Of a stretch of DNA of 64,000 nucleotides, positions 36,841-47,844 are shown piece by piece (the first letter of the stretch is position 1; each line of letters begins with the position of its first letter). The stretch covers positions 1,174,894 through 1,238,893 of the forward strand of contig NZ_LN868937.1 of assembly GCF_001244735.1 (NCBI RefSeq). The letters are read 5' to 3'. Both the position numbers and the translations under genes were made by a program. Source of the stretch: Bacillus andreraoultii (lineage in GTDB: Bacteria; Bacillota; Bacilli; Bacillales; Caldibacillaceae). Below the pieces are notes generated by a model that ran no database searches, was not told where the DNA came from, and saw only the letters and a list, made by a program, of their open reading frames with translations.

Positions 36841-37217
36841 AGACGAAACTATTGTCTTCCTCGATCGGTTGTACGTATTTTTCTTTTACTTATGCTCTTT
36901 TTTAAAATGTTGTTGTATTGCTTTTGAAGCGGAAAGTTCATATTGTTGAGGCAAGATGAGTGCTCCCGTGGCAAGCGTTCGCCTTAGTGAGTAACAACAA
37001 AGTTAAGGAAAAAATTCATTTCTTTTACTTCAAATTAGACAGTATCTGGTAAATACGGTAAAATTTTAAAAAGGCATCTGTTTGTAGGGAAATAACTATG
37101 CAAGAAAACATATGATTTATATAAAAAATCATTTACTTAAAGCAAATTTTTACAATGTATACATAATTGAACACCTGAATCTAAAAAGAGATTGGTGCGA
37201 AACTGGAGGTATTCAAA
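36841..37217. other. lonB-lonA intergenic region
   Basis: No gene. A possible lonA promoter is TTAGAC (37035-37040), 18 bases, TAAAAT (37059-37064). A GC-rich patch GTGCTCCCGTGGCAAGCGTT at 36961-36980 looks like a single-copy intergenic repeat remnant. I found no CtsR-type heptad repeat. Confidence 0.45.
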
Positions 37218-39548
37218 ATGAACGAAGAACAAAATATGATTGTTCCCCTCCTACCGCTTCGGGGATTACTTGTTTTCCCGACAATGGTACTTCATCTTGA
37301 TGTAGGTCGAGATAAATCTGTACAAGCCTTAGAAAAGGCAATGATGAATGACCATTTAATTTTTTTAACAACGCAAAAAGATACAACGATTGATGAGCCG
37401 ACTGAGGAAGATATCTATGAAATAGGTACGTTAACAAAAGTGAAACAGATGCTAAAACTTCCAAACGGGACTATTCGCGTACTAGTTGAAGGCTTAAAGC
37501 GGGGGAGAATTGAAGAATTTGACCAAACGGAAGAATATTTTTCAGTAAAGATTTCCACTTTTGAAAATGAAACACATAGTGATGTTGAAGAAGAAGCGCT
37601 TATGCGAATGATTCTTGATTTATTTGAACAATACATAAAAATGTCAAAAAAAATCTCTGCCGAAACATATGCGACCGTGCAAGATATTGAAGAACCTGGT
37701 CGACTTGCCGATATTATTGCTTCTCATTTACCATTGAAGCTAAAAGAGAAACAGGAACTTTTAGAAATGGTTGATGTAAAAGAACGAATGAATGCAATTA
37801 TAACAATATTAAATAATGAAAAAGAAGTTCTTCAATTAGAAAAGAAAATTGGTCAACGTGTGAAACAGTCAATGGAACGGACGCAAAAGGAATATTATTT
37901 GCGTGAACAAATGAAAGCTATTCAAAAAGAGCTTGGGGATAAGGAAGGCAAATCAGGGGAAATCGAAACATTAACGGAAAAAATTGAACAAGCTGGTATG
38001 CCTGCACATGTGTATGAAGCAGCAATGAAAGAGTTAAACCGCTATGAAAAAATCCCAAGTACATCTGCAGAAAGTGCTGTCATTCGTAATTATCTTGATT
38101 GGTTAATCGCATTACCTTGGTCAAAAGAAACGAAAGACGACATGAATATTAAAAAAGCAGAACGAATTCTTAATGAAGATCATTATGGCTTAGAGAAGGT
38201 TAAAGAGCGAGTATTAGAATATTTAGCTGTGCAAAAACTAACGAACTCATTAAAAGGTCCGATTCTTTGTCTTGTCGGTCCTCCAGGAGTGGGTAAAACA
38301 AGTCTTGCAAGATCAGTTGCCCGTTCTTTAAATCGTAAATTTGTCCGTGTCTCATTAGGTGGTGTTCGTGATGAATCAGAAATACGGGGACACCGTCGAA
38401 CATATGTCGGCGCAATGCCAGGAAGAATCATTCAAGGGATGCGTAAAGCTGGTACAATTAATCCTGTTTTCTTATTAGATGAAATTGATAAGATGTCAAA
38501 TGATTTTCGTGGTGATCCTTCAGCTGCCATGCTTGAAGTTTTAGACCCAGAACAAAATAAAAATTTCAGTGATCATTATATTGAAGAAACATATGACCTT
38601 TCAAAAGTCATGTTTATTGCAACAGCGAACGATTTAAGTACGATTCCAAATCCATTGCGTGATCGGATGGAAATCATCACAATCGCAGGCTATACCGAAA
38701 TAGAAAAATTACATATCGCAAAAGATTATCTTATTAATAAGCAATTGAAAGATCATGGGTTGCAAAAGCAGCAGTTACAAATTCGCGATGAGGCACTCAC
38801 TTCAGTTATTCGTTATTATACACGAGAAGCTGGTGTCCGTGGTTTAGAAAGACAAATTGCGAAAATCTGTAGAAAAACGGCTAGAATTATAACGTCTGAA
38901 GAAAAGAAACGTGTGATCGTTACGGATAAAAATATTGAAGATTTACTCGGTAAAAAGGTTTTCCACTATGGTCAAGCGGAAACAGAAGATCAAATTGGTG
39001 TTGCTACAGGGCTTGCTTATACTGCTTTTGGTGGCGATACTCTTCAAATCGAAGTTGTTTTTGCTCCAGGGAAAGGGAAACTTGTTTTAACAGGGAAACT
39101 AGGAGATGTAATGAAAGAGTCGGCTCAAGCTGCATTTAGTTATATTCGATCGTCGGCAGAAAAATTAGGGATTGACCCGATGTTCCATGAAAAGTATGAT
39201 ATTCATATCCATGTACCAGAAGGAGCGGTTCCGAAAGATGGTCCTTCTGCAGGAGTCACAATGACAACAGCCCTTGTATCGGCTCTTTCGGGTAAACCTG
39301 TCAAACGTGAAGTAGGAATGACTGGAGAAGTGACGTTACGAGGAAGAGTACTCCCAATTGGTGGATTAAAAGAAAAAACATTAAGTGCGCATCGGGCTGG
39401 TTTAACGACCATTATCATGCCGAAAGATAACGAACGTGACTTAGATGATATACCTGAATCAGTTCGGGAAGAATTAACCTTCATCCCCGTTACCCATGTC
39501 GATGAAGTGTTGAAAAATGCAATAGTAGGTGAAATTCGTGAAAATTAA
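37218..39548 (+). CDS. lonA: ATP-dependent protease La (LonA)
   Basis: 776 residues, full family length. The N-terminal LON substrate domain starts [20 protein letters not shown]; the coiled-coil region includes [19 protein letters not shown]; the AAA+ core has [20 protein letters not shown] and [12 protein letters not shown]; the C-terminal protease has the catalytic serine in [14 protein letters not shown] and the lysine in [14 protein letters not shown]. It degrades misfolded and regulatory proteins. RBS TGGAGGT precedes the ATG. Its 3' end overlaps engB by 11 bases. Confidence 0.97.
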   Translation: MNEEQNMIVPLLPLRGLLVFPTMVLHLDVGRDKSVQALEKAMMNDHLIFLTTQKDTTIDEPTEEDIYEIGTLTKVKQMLKLPNGTIRVLVEGLKRGRIEEFDQTEEYFSVKISTFENETHSDVEEEALMRMILDLFEQYIKMSKKISAETYATVQDIEEPGRLADIIASHLPLKLKEKQELLEMVDVKERMNAIITILNNEKEVLQLEKKIGQRVKQSMERTQKEYYLREQMKAIQKELGDKEGKSGEIETLTEKIEQAGMPAHVYEAAMKELNRYEKIPSTSAESAVIRNYLDWLIALPWSKETKDDMNIKKAERILNEDHYGLEKVKERVLEYLAVQKLTNSLKGPILCLVGPPGVGKTSLARSVARSLNRKFVRVSLGGVRDESEIRGHRRTYVGAMPGRIIQGMRKAGTINPVFLLDEIDKMSNDFRGDPSAAMLEVLDPEQNKNFSDHYIEETYDLSKVMFIATANDLSTIPNPLRDRMEIITIAGYTEIEKLHIAKDYLINKQLKDHGLQKQQLQIRDEALTSVIRYYTREAGVRGLERQIAKICRKTARIITSEEKKRVIVTDKNIEDLLGKKVFHYGQAETEDQIGVATGLAYTAFGGDTLQIEVVFAPGKGKLVLTGKLGDVMKESAQAAFSYIRSSAEKLGIDPMFHEKYDIHIHVPEGAVPKDGPSAGVTMTTALVSALSGKPVKREVGMTGEVTLRGRVLPIGGLKEKTLSAHRAGLTTIIMPKDNERDLDDIPESVREELTFIPVTHVDEVLKNAIVGEIREN

Positions 39549-40152
39549 AAGTGCCGATATCGAAATTAGTGCTGTAGCTCCGGCACAATATCCAAGTAGT
39601 CGTTTGCCAGAAATCGCTTTGGCGGGGCGTTCAAACGTTGGAAAGTCGTCGTTTATTAATAAGATGCTAGGTAGAAAAAGTTTAGCAAGAACATCATCCA
39701 AACCTGGTAAGACGCAAACATTAAATTTTTATAAAATAAATGAGGAGTTTTACTTCGTTGATGTACCTGGTTATGGCTATGCGAAAGTTTCAAAAAAAGA
39801 GCGTGAAAAATGGGGCGGCATGATTGAAACTTATTTAACGAAGCGTGAAGAGTTAAAATGCGTTGTTTCAATTGTCGATTTTCGTCATCCGCCAACAAAT
39901 GACGATATCACGATGTACCAGTTTTTAAAACATTATAGAATCCCAGTTGTTATTATAGCAACGAAGGCTGACAAAATTCCTCGAGGCAAATGGCAAAAGC
40001 ATTTGAAAATAGTCAAAGATACATTGCAAGTCGAAAAAGAGGATACGGTCATCATGTTTTCCTCAGAAACAGGCTTAGGAAAAGAAGAAGCTTGGAAAGT
40101 TTTACAAAGTTATATTTACGAAGATGTGAATATCAATAAAGAAAATAAATAA
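39538..40152 (+). CDS. engB: Ribosome biogenesis GTP-binding protein EngB (YsxC)
   Basis: 204 residues. GTPase motifs: G1 [15 protein letters not shown]2/switch region [11 protein letters not shown]3 [13 protein letters not shown]4 TKADK. It is an essential assembly factor for the 50S ribosomal subunit. GTG 39538 ([11 protein letters not shown]) has TAGGTGA 6 bases upstream and fits the family N-terminus better than the GTG at 39529. The start lies inside the lonA 3' end, implying coupled expression. Confidence 0.96.
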   Translation: MKIKSADIEISAVAPAQYPSSRLPEIALAGRSNVGKSSFINKMLGRKSLARTSSKPGKTQTLNFYKINEEFYFVDVPGYGYAKVSKKEREKWGGMIETYLTKREELKCVVSIVDFRHPPTNDDITMYQFLKHYRIPVVIIATKADKIPRGKWQKHLKIVKDTLQVEKEDTVIMFSSETGLGKEEAWKVLQSYIYEDVNINKENK

Positions 40153-40186
40153 GACAATATATATGTCAAGGTGTACTTGATATGAC

Positions 40187-40240
40187 AAAAAGGACTGCCC
40201 AGTTATTACGAATTGCTAACATACTGGATAGTCCTTTTTT
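40187..40240 (+). terminator. Terminator after engB
   Basis: AAAAGGACT...CCAGT / ACTGG..AGTCCTTTT with a long loop, followed by a T-run. Confidence 0.75.
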
Positions 40241-40275
40241 AGTCGATGGAAATATGTAAATATTCTAAATTCAAA

Positions 40276-40405
40276 TTTCCGTGTGCGCTAATCCCACAAG
40301 GAAGGCGTAAGCAGCATTATATCAAAGCCGAAAAACTCTCTTTTCATTCGGCGAACTCTAGTCTCTTTCGTTTCCTGAAGGATCTAGCGTCGTTTAAGTT
40401 TTCTT
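40276..40405. repeat. ~130-bp dispersed intergenic repeat, copy B
   Basis: Second copy of the element at 17957-18095; both share CACAAGGAAGGCGTAAGCAG, AAAGCCGAAAAACTCTCTTT and GCGAACTCTAGTCTCTTT. As with copy A, it sits between the 3' end of a plus-strand gene and the 3' end of a minus-strand gene. Confidence 0.8.
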
Positions 40406-40415
40406 TATAAATGAA

Positions 40416-40898
40416 CTATTTTCTTTTAAAAATAAATACATAAACCCCGATAATCATTAAGGCGATAGGCCAAATGGATTCGAATTTACGAACTTCCTCA
40501 GTTGATAGTTTGAGCCATGAAAATAAATTTGTATGGAAGAGTTGTATGACTGCAAGAAATAAAAATAGCCAGCTGTAGAATTTCCCACTTTTTATTTTTT
40601 TTGCTATAAGAAAAAAACCTAATGCAATAAATAATAAGGTTACACCAACATGATCGAGTTGAATCTCCCATTGTTGAACGAGATGGAAGTGGATTCCTAA
40701 CCCAACAAATAATATGCCTGGTATAATTATAGGGAAATCATTAGCTAAATAGGCTTGAATGAGTAAAGCTAGTCCAATAATTAGAAGAATTGTCGGCCAT
40801 GTGAACAGTTGAAAACCGACTTCTATTGGAAGTTTTTGCAAAAAGAAGTATAAACCAATACCAACTAAGAAGATACTAGGGAAAATTTGTTTTTTCAT
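40416..40898 (-). CDS. LiaI/LiaF-like multi-pass membrane protein
   Basis: 160 residues, minus strand. It has about six hydrophobic segments in pairs (SIFLVGIGLYFFLQKL, WPTILLIIGLALLIQAYL, IPGILFVGLGIHFHLV, GVTLLFIALGFFLIAKK, SWLFLFLAVIQLF, WPIALMIIGVYVFIFKRK), the pattern of LiaI-LiaF-like/DUF5668 membrane domains. The ATG follows GAGGGGTT. It occupies the place of B. subtilis ysxD between ysxC and hemA; whether it is an orthologue cannot be decided here. Function unknown. Confidence 0.75.
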   Translation of the reverse strand: MKKQIFPSIFLVGIGLYFFLQKLPIEVGFQLFTWPTILLIIGLALLIQAYLANDFPIIIPGILFVGLGIHFHLVQQWEIQLDHVGVTLLFIALGFFLIAKKIKSGKFYSWLFLFLAVIQLFHTNLFSWLKLSTEEVRKFESIWPIALMIIGVYVFIFKRK

Positions 40899-41010
40899 TG
40901 TAACCCCTCATTTATTTTAATCTCATTTTGTTCTATGTAAGAAATTGTGTCTTTTTTTTAAAACTTGCATTGAGAAAGCCATTTCGAAGCGATTTTCTAG
41001 ATTGTATTAA

Positions 41011-41039
41011 TTTTAAAATAATATATTTTATTATATAAT
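41011..41039 (+). promoter_or_regulatory. Tentative promoter of the hem operon
   Basis: TATAAT at 41034-41039 with a poor -35 (TTTTAA, 41011) in a very AT-rich stretch. In B. subtilis PerR represses hemA; no clear PerR box (TTATAATNATTATAA) is seen here. Confidence 0.35.
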
Positions 41040-41197
41040 ATGAAGTGATGTTATGGAATCTGTCTATTTTCATGGTAACATAAATAAATGTAAATGAGTG
41101 ACCTTTATTCTGGCACGAACAATCAAGCATTGTTTATTTATTATTGAATCTGATGAGACAATGCAAAATCTATGATGGATTTTTGGAGGTATTATAC

Positions 41198-42544
41198 ATG
41201 CACATAATCGTTGTTGGACTTAATTATAAAACAGCACCTGTGGAAATCCGGGAACGTCTTTCATTCCAAGAAGCTGAAATAGGTACAGCTATGGAAGTGT
41301 TAAAAACTAAAAAAAGTATATTAGAAAATGTAATTGTATCTACTTGTAACCGGACGGAAATTTATGCGGTTGTTGATCAACTACATACAGGCCGATATTA
41401 TATAAAGGAATTTTTAGCCCAATGGTTTAACATCGGTCGAGAGGAATTTGAAGATTATCTTTTTATATATGAAAATCAATTAGCCATAAAACATTTATTC
41501 CATGTTACATGTGGGTTAGATTCGATGGTTATTGGGGAAACACAAATAATTGGTCAAGTTCGTTCTAGCTTTCTTCTTGCACAACAATTGAATACGATTG
41601 GAACAGTTTTTAACCAATTATTTAAACAGGCGGTCACTGTCGCGAAAAAGGCCCATACCGAAACAGATATTTCATCAAATGCCGTTTCCGTTAGTTATGC
41701 GGCTGTTGAATTGGCGAAAAAAATCTTCGGCAACTTAAGTGGGAAACATGTGTTAATTATTGGTGCTGGAAAGATGGGGAAATTAGCTATCCAAAATTTA
41801 CAAGGAAGTGGCGCTAGTACGATTTCAGTTGTGAATCGAACATTGGAACATGCTCGGCAACTTGCGAGTGAATTTAGTGGGAACGGCTATTCACTAGACT
41901 CTTTACCAAGTTGTTTACTTCAAGCGGATATTGTCATTAGTTCTACAGGCGCGAATCGCTACGTCATTACAAAGGAAATGATGGAATCTGTGAATAAACA
42001 GCGTAAAGGCAAACCATTGTTATTTGTTGATATTGCTGTACCGCGCGATATTGATCCAGCAGTTAACGAGTATGAGTCGATTTTTCTTTACGATATTGAT
42101 GACTTAAAAGATGTCGTTGAAGCGAATTTACAAGAAAGAGAACGAGCAGCAGAGATGATCCAATTGTTTATTCGTGAAGAAATGGCACTATTTCAAGAGT
42201 GGTTAAATACGCTCGGTGTTGTTCCATTAATTTCGTCATTACGTGAAAAAGCACTCAATATTCAAGCAGATGTGATGAAGAGCTTGGAACGAAAGCTACC
42301 AGATTTAACAGAACGAGAGCGGAAAATAGTTGGTAAACATATGAAAAGTATAATTAATCAGATGTTGAAAGACCCGATTTTACAAATTAAAGAATTAGCG
42401 GCAAGCCCAAGTGGAGATGAAGCTTTACATTATTTTGAACAAATTTTTGCTTTGACCGAACAAGTAAGTCAGAAAAAAACGAATCGGGAGAAAAAACAAG
42501 TTGAGAATAGTTTAAGGACGGTACCAAGTTACATGAATGATTAA
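41198..42544 (+). CDS. hemA: Glutamyl-tRNA reductase
   Basis: 448 residues. The N-terminal catalytic domain has [17 protein letters not shown] and the nucleophilic cysteine in [16 protein letters not shown] (Cys ~50), then [16 protein letters not shown]. The NADPH domain shows [13 protein letters not shown], and the C-terminal helical domain forms the dimer. It reduces glutamyl-tRNA to glutamate-1-semialdehyde, the first step of C5-pathway haem synthesis. ATG 41198 follows GGAGGTATT. First gene of hemAXCDBL. Confidence 0.96.
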   Translation: MHIIVVGLNYKTAPVEIRERLSFQEAEIGTAMEVLKTKKSILENVIVSTCNRTEIYAVVDQLHTGRYYIKEFLAQWFNIGREEFEDYLFIYENQLAIKHLFHVTCGLDSMVIGETQIIGQVRSSFLLAQQLNTIGTVFNQLFKQAVTVAKKAHTETDISSNAVSVSYAAVELAKKIFGNLSGKHVLIIGAGKMGKLAIQNLQGSGASTISVVNRTLEHARQLASEFSGNGYSLDSLPSCLLQADIVISSTGANRYVITKEMMESVNKQRKGKPLLFVDIAVPRDIDPAVNEYESIFLYDIDDLKDVVEANLQERERAAEMIQLFIREEMALFQEWLNTLGVVPLISSLREKALNIQADVMKSLERKLPDLTERERKIVGKHMKSIINQMLKDPILQIKELAASPSGDEALHYFEQIFALTEQVSQKKTNREKKQVENSLRTVPSYMND

Positions 42545-42565
42545 AGCCGTTAGAGAGGTTGCTCT

Positions 42566-43399
42566 ATGGGTGAAAGTATATTACTAAAATTGCATGAAGG
42601 AATGGTCATCTTCTATGCAGCGAGTGTTTTCCTTTATTATTTTGACTTTCTTCATCATAATGAGAGGATAAAAAAGGTTGCATTTCGCCTCCTTTGGATT
42701 GTTTGGCTATTACAAACAAGTCTGTTCGTCCTTACTATTTTTGAACTAGAACGTTTTCCTGTATTAACTTTAGCTGAAGGTCTTTATTTTTATAGTTGGT
42801 TGTTAATTACATGTTCCCTCATATTAAATATTTTTATGAAAATTGAGTTCATTGTTTTTTTCACAAGTGTCCTAGGATTTGCCATTATTATCATTTATAC
42901 TTTTGCCCCGATTCATTGGGGATTACCAGCACTAGCGCAAAAGTTAGCGTCTGAATTACTATTTATTCATATCACACTTTCATTTGTTGCTTATGTTCTT
43001 TTTTCCATTTCATTTATATTTTCCTTACTCTATATTTTTCAATATCAATTACTAAAGAAAAAGAAATGGGGAAAATGGTTATTTCGAATTACGGACTTGG
43101 AAAAAATTGAGCAGCTTACATGTAGGTTAAATATAATCGGTATTCCCTTCATTGCAATAGGTGTTATACTAGGATTACAATGGCTTTATTTAAAATTACC
43201 AGGCACGAGTTTTTTCGACTGGAAAATTATTGGATCCTTACTCGTCATTATGATGTATAGTACGCAAATTTATATGAAAACAAGAAAAATAATTTATGGG
43301 AAAAAATTTGCCTTATGGAATATTGCATCTTTTTTTATTTTATTAATTAATTTTTTCCTGCTAAGTCGATTATCTGATTTTCACTTTTGGTTAACTTGA
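42566..43399 (+). CDS. hemX: HemX, cytochrome c assembly-type membrane protein
   Basis: 277 residues with eight predicted membrane helices and the conserved PIHWGLPALAQ then LLFIHITLSFVAYVLFSISF segment of the CcsA/HemX family. In B. subtilis HemX lowers the cellular level of HemA protein. It lies 21 bases downstream of hemA; RBS AGAGG with 7-base spacing. Confidence 0.92.
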   Translation: MGESILLKLHEGMVIFYAASVFLYYFDFLHHNERIKKVAFRLLWIVWLLQTSLFVLTIFELERFPVLTLAEGLYFYSWLLITCSLILNIFMKIEFIVFFTSVLGFAIIIIYTFAPIHWGLPALAQKLASELLFIHITLSFVAYVLFSISFIFSLLYIFQYQLLKKKKWGKWLFRITDLEKIEQLTCRLNIIGIPFIAIGVILGLQWLYLKLPGTSFFDWKIIGSLLVIMMYSTQIYMKTRKIIYGKKFALWNIASFFILLINFFLLSRLSDFHFWLT

Positions 43400-43459
43400 A
43401 TAAATAAAAAAACGAAATTTATCTCAATTAAATATGTTCAACTGGTGCGGGAGGATTGT

Positions 43460-44398
43460 ATGCGAAAAATTATTGTTGGTTCAAGGCGTAGTAAATTGGC
43501 AATGACACAAACAAAATGGGTTATTGATCAATTAAAAAAGCTCGGTGCCCCTTTTACGTTTGAAATAAAAGAAATCGTCACAAAAGGTGATCAAATTTTA
43601 CATGTAACTTTATCAAAAGTAGGCGGAAAAGGACTATTCGTTAAAGAAATTGAACAAGCGATGTTAAATAAAGAGATTGATATTGCTGTCCATAGTATGA
43701 AAGATATGCCAGCGGTTCTTCCGGATGGGCTTGTTATTGGTACAATACCAGAACGAGAAGATCCGCGAGACGTTCTCATTTCTAAAGGGAATAGATCACT
43801 TTCTAATTTGCCAAGAGGTGCTGTGGTCGGAACAAGTAGTCTTAGAAGAAAAGCACAGCTATTAAATATTCGACCAGATTTAGAGATTAAGTGGATTCGT
43901 GGTAATATCGACACTCGTCTATCTAAGCTAGAAGCAAATGAATATGACGCAATTATTTTAGCTGCAGCTGGATTGTCCCGAATGGGTTGGAAAAAAGAGA
44001 TTGTAACTGAATATTTAAATCCGGCTGATTGTATTCCTGCTGTTGGGCAAGGAGCATTAGCCATCGAGTGTCGTGGTGATGATGAAGATGTCCTTGAATG
44101 GCTTTCAAAATTAAATAGTGATGAAACAAGTCGGGCAGTTCAAGCGGAGCGAGCATTTTTAAATAAAATTGGTGGTAGCTGCCAAGTACCTGTTGGTGGG
44201 TATGCGGTGATTGATGAAAAAAATGAAGTTGTCCTTGATGCATTTGTTGGATCTCCAGATGGGAAAACTTTTTATAAGGAAAGAATCGTTGGTAATGATC
44301 CGATTGAAATTGGAAACTTGGCTGGAGAGCGTCTAATTGAGCGTGGTGCAGGTAAATTAGTAGAGGAAATCTTACAAGATACAAATAATCAAAACTAA
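43460..44398 (+). CDS. hemC: Porphobilinogen deaminase
   Basis: 312 residues. [21 protein letters not shown] at the N-terminus (shown as separate blocks [13 protein letters not shown] and KWVIDQL), the substrate-binding VHSMKDMP and [12 protein letters not shown], and the dipyrromethane cofactor cysteine in [12 protein letters not shown]. It joins four porphobilinogens into hydroxymethylbilane. ATG 43460 follows GGGAGG; an upstream in-frame start at 43445 is ignored. Confidence 0.96.
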   Translation: MRKIIVGSRRSKLAMTQTKWVIDQLKKLGAPFTFEIKEIVTKGDQILHVTLSKVGGKGLFVKEIEQAMLNKEIDIAVHSMKDMPAVLPDGLVIGTIPEREDPRDVLISKGNRSLSNLPRGAVVGTSSLRRKAQLLNIRPDLEIKWIRGNIDTRLSKLEANEYDAIILAAAGLSRMGWKKEIVTEYLNPADCIPAVGQGALAIECRGDDEDVLEWLSKLNSDETSRAVQAERAFLNKIGGSCQVPVGGYAVIDEKNEVVLDAFVGSPDGKTFYKERIVGNDPIEIGNLAGERLIERGAGKLVEEILQDTNNQN

Positions 44399-44428
44399 GT
44401 GGGAAAATTCCGTTCTTTTTGGAGATGA

Positions 44429-45226
44429 ATGACGTTGAATAAAGGGCAAAATGTTTTGTTAGGAAAAAAGTGTTTAATTATGCGAGATGTTTCACAAGCT
44501 AATTCATTAATAAAGGGAATCCGTGCTTTAGGTGGAATCCCTTTCCTTGTTCCGTTAATCTCTTTTCGAAAAAAAGTTTTAACGAGCGATGAAATCGAAA
44601 CGATAAATAACTTAGCTCGTTTCAATTGGATTGTTTTTACGAGTCAAAATGGCGTAAAATTTTTTATGAAGCATTTAACTGAACGTAACATAATGTTTCC
44701 TAAACATATAAAGGTAGCAGCAATAGGGAAAAAGACAAAACAATGTTTGCAGGAGTTCCATATTTCCCCTTCCTTTGTACCAAATAAATTTACTGGTGAT
44801 GTTCTCGGCTTAGAGATGAAAGAAGTAATTAATAAAAATGAAAAGATATGCATCGTTAAGGGGAATTTAGCTCGTGATGCGGCTGGTTGGGAGTTAAGAA
44901 AATTTGGAGCCGATGTTCATGAGATTATTAGTTATGAGACGTACTTACCAGAAGAAAGTAAAAAGCAATTATTGCAAACTCTTACAGAACATCGAATGGA
45001 TATCCTTATATTCACAAGTCCTTCAACTGTAGACCATTTTATGGGGATTCTAAAAGAGTATCAAAAAGAGGATATCTTTAAAGAGATATGGATTGCGTGT
45101 ATTGGACCAGTGACAAAAAAAGCATTACGAAAGTTTAATTTACCCGTCCATATTTGTCCGGAAGTGTATACAACGGACCAGCTCCTTATTGATTTAAAAA
45201 ATTTCTTTATTCATGATGAAAAATAA
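44429..45226 (+). CDS. hemD: Uroporphyrinogen-III synthase
   Basis: 265 residues, two similar Rossmann-like lobes as in the HemD family: first lobe with IVFTSQNGVKFF and VAAIGKKTKQCL, second with ILIFTSPSTVDHFM and WIACIGPVTKKAL. It cyclises hydroxymethylbilane with inversion of ring D. Either ATG 44429 or TTG 44435 could start it: GGAG is 4 and 10 bases away respectively. Sequence conservation is low, but gene order makes the call firm. Confidence 0.93.
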   Translation: MTLNKGQNVLLGKKCLIMRDVSQANSLIKGIRALGGIPFLVPLISFRKKVLTSDEIETINNLARFNWIVFTSQNGVKFFMKHLTERNIMFPKHIKVAAIGKKTKQCLQEFHISPSFVPNKFTGDVLGLEMKEVINKNEKICIVKGNLARDAAGWELRKFGADVHEIISYETYLPEESKKQLLQTLTEHRMDILIFTSPSTVDHFMGILKEYQKEDIFKEIWIACIGPVTKKALRKFNLPVHICPEVYTTDQLLIDLKNFFIHDEK

Positions 45227-45286
45227 CAATACACGTTTTATATAACGAATGACAAAGGAAACGTAATCTTATTGGAGGTTAGAACA

Positions 45287-46273
45287 ATGAATGTAGATAA
45301 CTTACAATTTAAAAGACATCGGCGGCTAAGACAATCTGTTTTTATGAGGGACCTCGTTCGTGAAAACCATGTTCATACAGATGATTTCATTTATCCGTTA
45401 TTTATTGTCGAAGGTGAAAACAAACGAAATCCGATTCCATCAATGCCTGGAATTGACCAAATTTCTTTAGATTATTTACCTAATGAAATTGATGAATTAG
45501 TAAGCTTAGGTATTAAAGCCGTCCTACTATTCGGTGTTCCTGATGATAAGGATGAAGTCGGTTCAGGTGCTTTCCATGATCATGGAATCGTACAAGAAGC
45601 AACGAAAGTGATAAAGAAACAAGCTCCGGAAATGCTTGTTGTTGCGGACACTTGTTTATGTGAATATACTGATCATGGTCATTGTGGAATTATTCGTAAT
45701 GGTGATGTAGATAATGATAAATCACTAGAAATTCACGTAAAAACAGCGATTAGTCAAGCAAAGGCAGGTGCGGATATTATTGCACCATCAAATATGATGG
45801 ACGGTTTCGTCACTGCGATTCGCCGCGGACTTGATGGAGCTGGCTTTAAACATATACCAATCATGTCGTATGCTGTTAAATATGCATCTGCTTTTTATGG
45901 TCCGTTCCGTGATGCTGCAGATAGTGCACCACAATTTGGCGACCGTAAAACGTATCAAATGGATCCTGCCAATCGTCGAGAGGCATTAAGAGAAGCTCAT
46001 TCCGATATTGATGAAGGAGCTGATTTCCTTATTGTCAAACCAGGCATGCCCTACTTAGATATTGTGCGTGATGTTCGTAATGAATTTGATGTTCCTGTTG
46101 TTGCTTATAATGTGAGTGGTGAATATTCAATGGTCAAGGCAGCAGCTATGAACGGCTGGATTGAAGAAAAGAACATTGTTATGGAAATGCACACAGCGTT
46201 TAAACGGGCAGGTGCCGATTTAATTATTACGTACTTTGCTAAAGATATTGCAAAATGGTTAAAGGAATCGTGA
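45287..46273 (+). CDS. hemB: Delta-aminolevulinic acid dehydratase
   Basis: 328 residues. Metal-binding cysteines in [16 protein letters not shown], catalytic lysines in [20 protein letters not shown] and [13 protein letters not shown]. It condenses two aminolevulinate molecules to porphobilinogen. ATG 45287 ([17 protein letters not shown]) follows TGGAGGTTA; an open frame extends 15 bases upstream. Fifth gene of the hem operon. Confidence 0.96.
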   Translation: MNVDNLQFKRHRRLRQSVFMRDLVRENHVHTDDFIYPLFIVEGENKRNPIPSMPGIDQISLDYLPNEIDELVSLGIKAVLLFGVPDDKDEVGSGAFHDHGIVQEATKVIKKQAPEMLVVADTCLCEYTDHGHCGIIRNGDVDNDKSLEIHVKTAISQAKAGADIIAPSNMMDGFVTAIRRGLDGAGFKHIPIMSYAVKYASAFYGPFRDAADSAPQFGDRKTYQMDPANRREALREAHSDIDEGADFLIVKPGMPYLDIVRDVRNEFDVPVVAYNVSGEYSMVKAAAMNGWIEEKNIVMEMHTAFKRAGADLIITYFAKDIAKWLKES

Positions 46274-46340
46274 GTTTGTAAAATGTAACAAAGGACATGA
46301 GTTTAGATGAAAATAGAATGAATAGAAAGAGGGATCAGTA

Positions 46341-47633
46341 ATGCGTTCATTTGAGAATTCCATAAAGGCATTTGAAAAAGCAGTTACACTAATGCCAGGT
46401 GGCGTAAACAGTCCAGTTCGTGCGTTTAAAGCTGTTGATATGAACCCGATTTTCATGGAACGAGGGAAAGGGTCAAAAATTTATGATATTGACGGAAATG
46501 AGTATATTGATTATGTCCTTTCATGGGGTCCATTAATACTTGGCCATTCGAATTCACAAGTTGTCGAAGCGTTGAAAAATGTTGTTGAGACAGGGACAAG
46601 CTTTGGTGCACCTACATTAATTGAAAATAAGTTAGCAGAGCTTGTAAAAGAACGGGTACCTTCCATTGAAATCATTCGGATGGTAAACTCTGGAACCGAA
46701 GCGACTATGTCTGCTTTAAGATTAGTACGTGGCTATACAGGAAAAAGTAAAATTTTAAAATTTGAAGGATGTTATCACGGTCACGGTGACTCGTTATTAA
46801 TTAAAGCAGGTTCAGGGGTAGCAACACTCGGATTACCAGATAGTCCTGGTGTACCTGAGGGGATTGCAAAAAATACCATTACGGTTGCTTACAATGATTT
46901 GGAAGGAGTAAAATACGCCTTTGAACAATTCGGCGATGATATTGCTGGTGTCATCGTTGAACCAATTGCTGGAAATATGGGTGTTGTTCCGCCAATACCA
47001 GGATTTTTAGAAGGATTACGTGAAATAACTGAACAATACGGTGCCCTATTAATCTTTGACGAAGTAATGACAGGGTTCCGTGCTGATTATCATTGTGCAC
47101 AAGGGTATTTTCACGTTACACCTGATTTAACTTGTTTAGGGAAAGTCATTGGTGGTGGACTACCTGTAGGTGCATATGGTGGAAAGGCCGAAATTATGGA
47201 AAAAATAGCTCCAAGTGGTCCTGTTTATCAAGCGGGTACGTTGTCGGGAAATCCACTTGCGATGACAGCAGGTTTCGAGACATTGCGTCAATTAAAACAA
47301 GAACATTATGAAGAATTTAAGCGTAAAGGGGATATGCTTGAAGCAGGTTATCGAAAAGCAGCTGAAAAATACGAAATCCCATTAACCGTGAATCGTGCAG
47401 GTTCAATGATTGGCGTATTCTTCACGAATGAAAATGTAACGAATTACGATACGGCAAAAACATCAAACCTTGATTATTTTGCAATGTATTATCGTGAAAT
47501 GGCTAAGCAAGGTATATTTTTACCACCATCCCAATTTGAAGGTTTATTTATTTCTACCGTTCATACAGATGAAGATATTGAAAAAACAATTCAAGCGGTA
47601 GATAACGCTTTTCGAAAAATGAAAGAAAATTAA
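46341..47633 (+). CDS. hemL: Glutamate-1-semialdehyde 2,1-aminomutase
   Basis: 430 residues, class III PLP aminotransferase fold. N-terminal [15 protein letters not shown], cofactor-binding [31 protein letters not shown]-type segment [16 protein letters not shown], and the PLP lysine in [18 protein letters not shown]. It makes 5-aminolevulinate from the HemA product. RBS AGAGGGAT precedes ATG. Last gene of hemAXCDBL, followed by a terminator. All enzymes to uroporphyrinogen III are therefore present. Confidence 0.96.
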   Translation: MRSFENSIKAFEKAVTLMPGGVNSPVRAFKAVDMNPIFMERGKGSKIYDIDGNEYIDYVLSWGPLILGHSNSQVVEALKNVVETGTSFGAPTLIENKLAELVKERVPSIEIIRMVNSGTEATMSALRLVRGYTGKSKILKFEGCYHGHGDSLLIKAGSGVATLGLPDSPGVPEGIAKNTITVAYNDLEGVKYAFEQFGDDIAGVIVEPIAGNMGVVPPIPGFLEGLREITEQYGALLIFDEVMTGFRADYHCAQGYFHVTPDLTCLGKVIGGGLPVGAYGGKAEIMEKIAPSGPVYQAGTLSGNPLAMTAGFETLRQLKQEHYEEFKRKGDMLEAGYRKAAEKYEIPLTVNRAGSMIGVFFTNENVTNYDTAKTSNLDYFAMYYREMAKQGIFLPPSQFEGLFISTVHTDEDIEKTIQAVDNAFRKMKEN

Positions 47634-47637
47634 TAAG

Positions 47638-47681
47638 AACACCGTATAAACACAAGATGGAAAGTTTATACGGTGTTTTTT
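47638..47681 (+). terminator. Terminator of the hem operon
   Basis: Perfect 14-bp stem AACACCGTATAAAC / GTTTATACGGTGTT followed by a T-run. Confidence 0.92.
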
Positions 47682-47844
47682 TCTATTTCTCCGCATATTT
47701 CCCGAAAACAAATCATAATTTTTAATGATATGAGTAGATAATCGATCCTTCTTGAGGTTATCAAAAACCAAGTGTCATTACTTTACTAAATCATATGGTC
47801 AGTAAGATAAAAGATGACACTGAAAGATTAATGAGGGGGGAAGC

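Noticed and set aside
36841-37217. CtsR heat-shock operator before lonA
   Set aside because: No GGTCAAA-type heptad repeat is found.
41005-41045. PerR box upstream of hemA
   Set aside because: The AT-rich sequence gives only half-site matches to TTATAATNATTATAA; not better than chance in this composition.
43591-44384. Long minus-strand frames inside hemC
   Set aside because: They are antisense shadows of a fully conserved hemC coding sequence with no ribosome binding site.
47700-47844. Sigma-E promoter for spoVID
   Set aside because: The best candidate (CATATGGT with a loose -35) has too few consensus matches to report as a feature.
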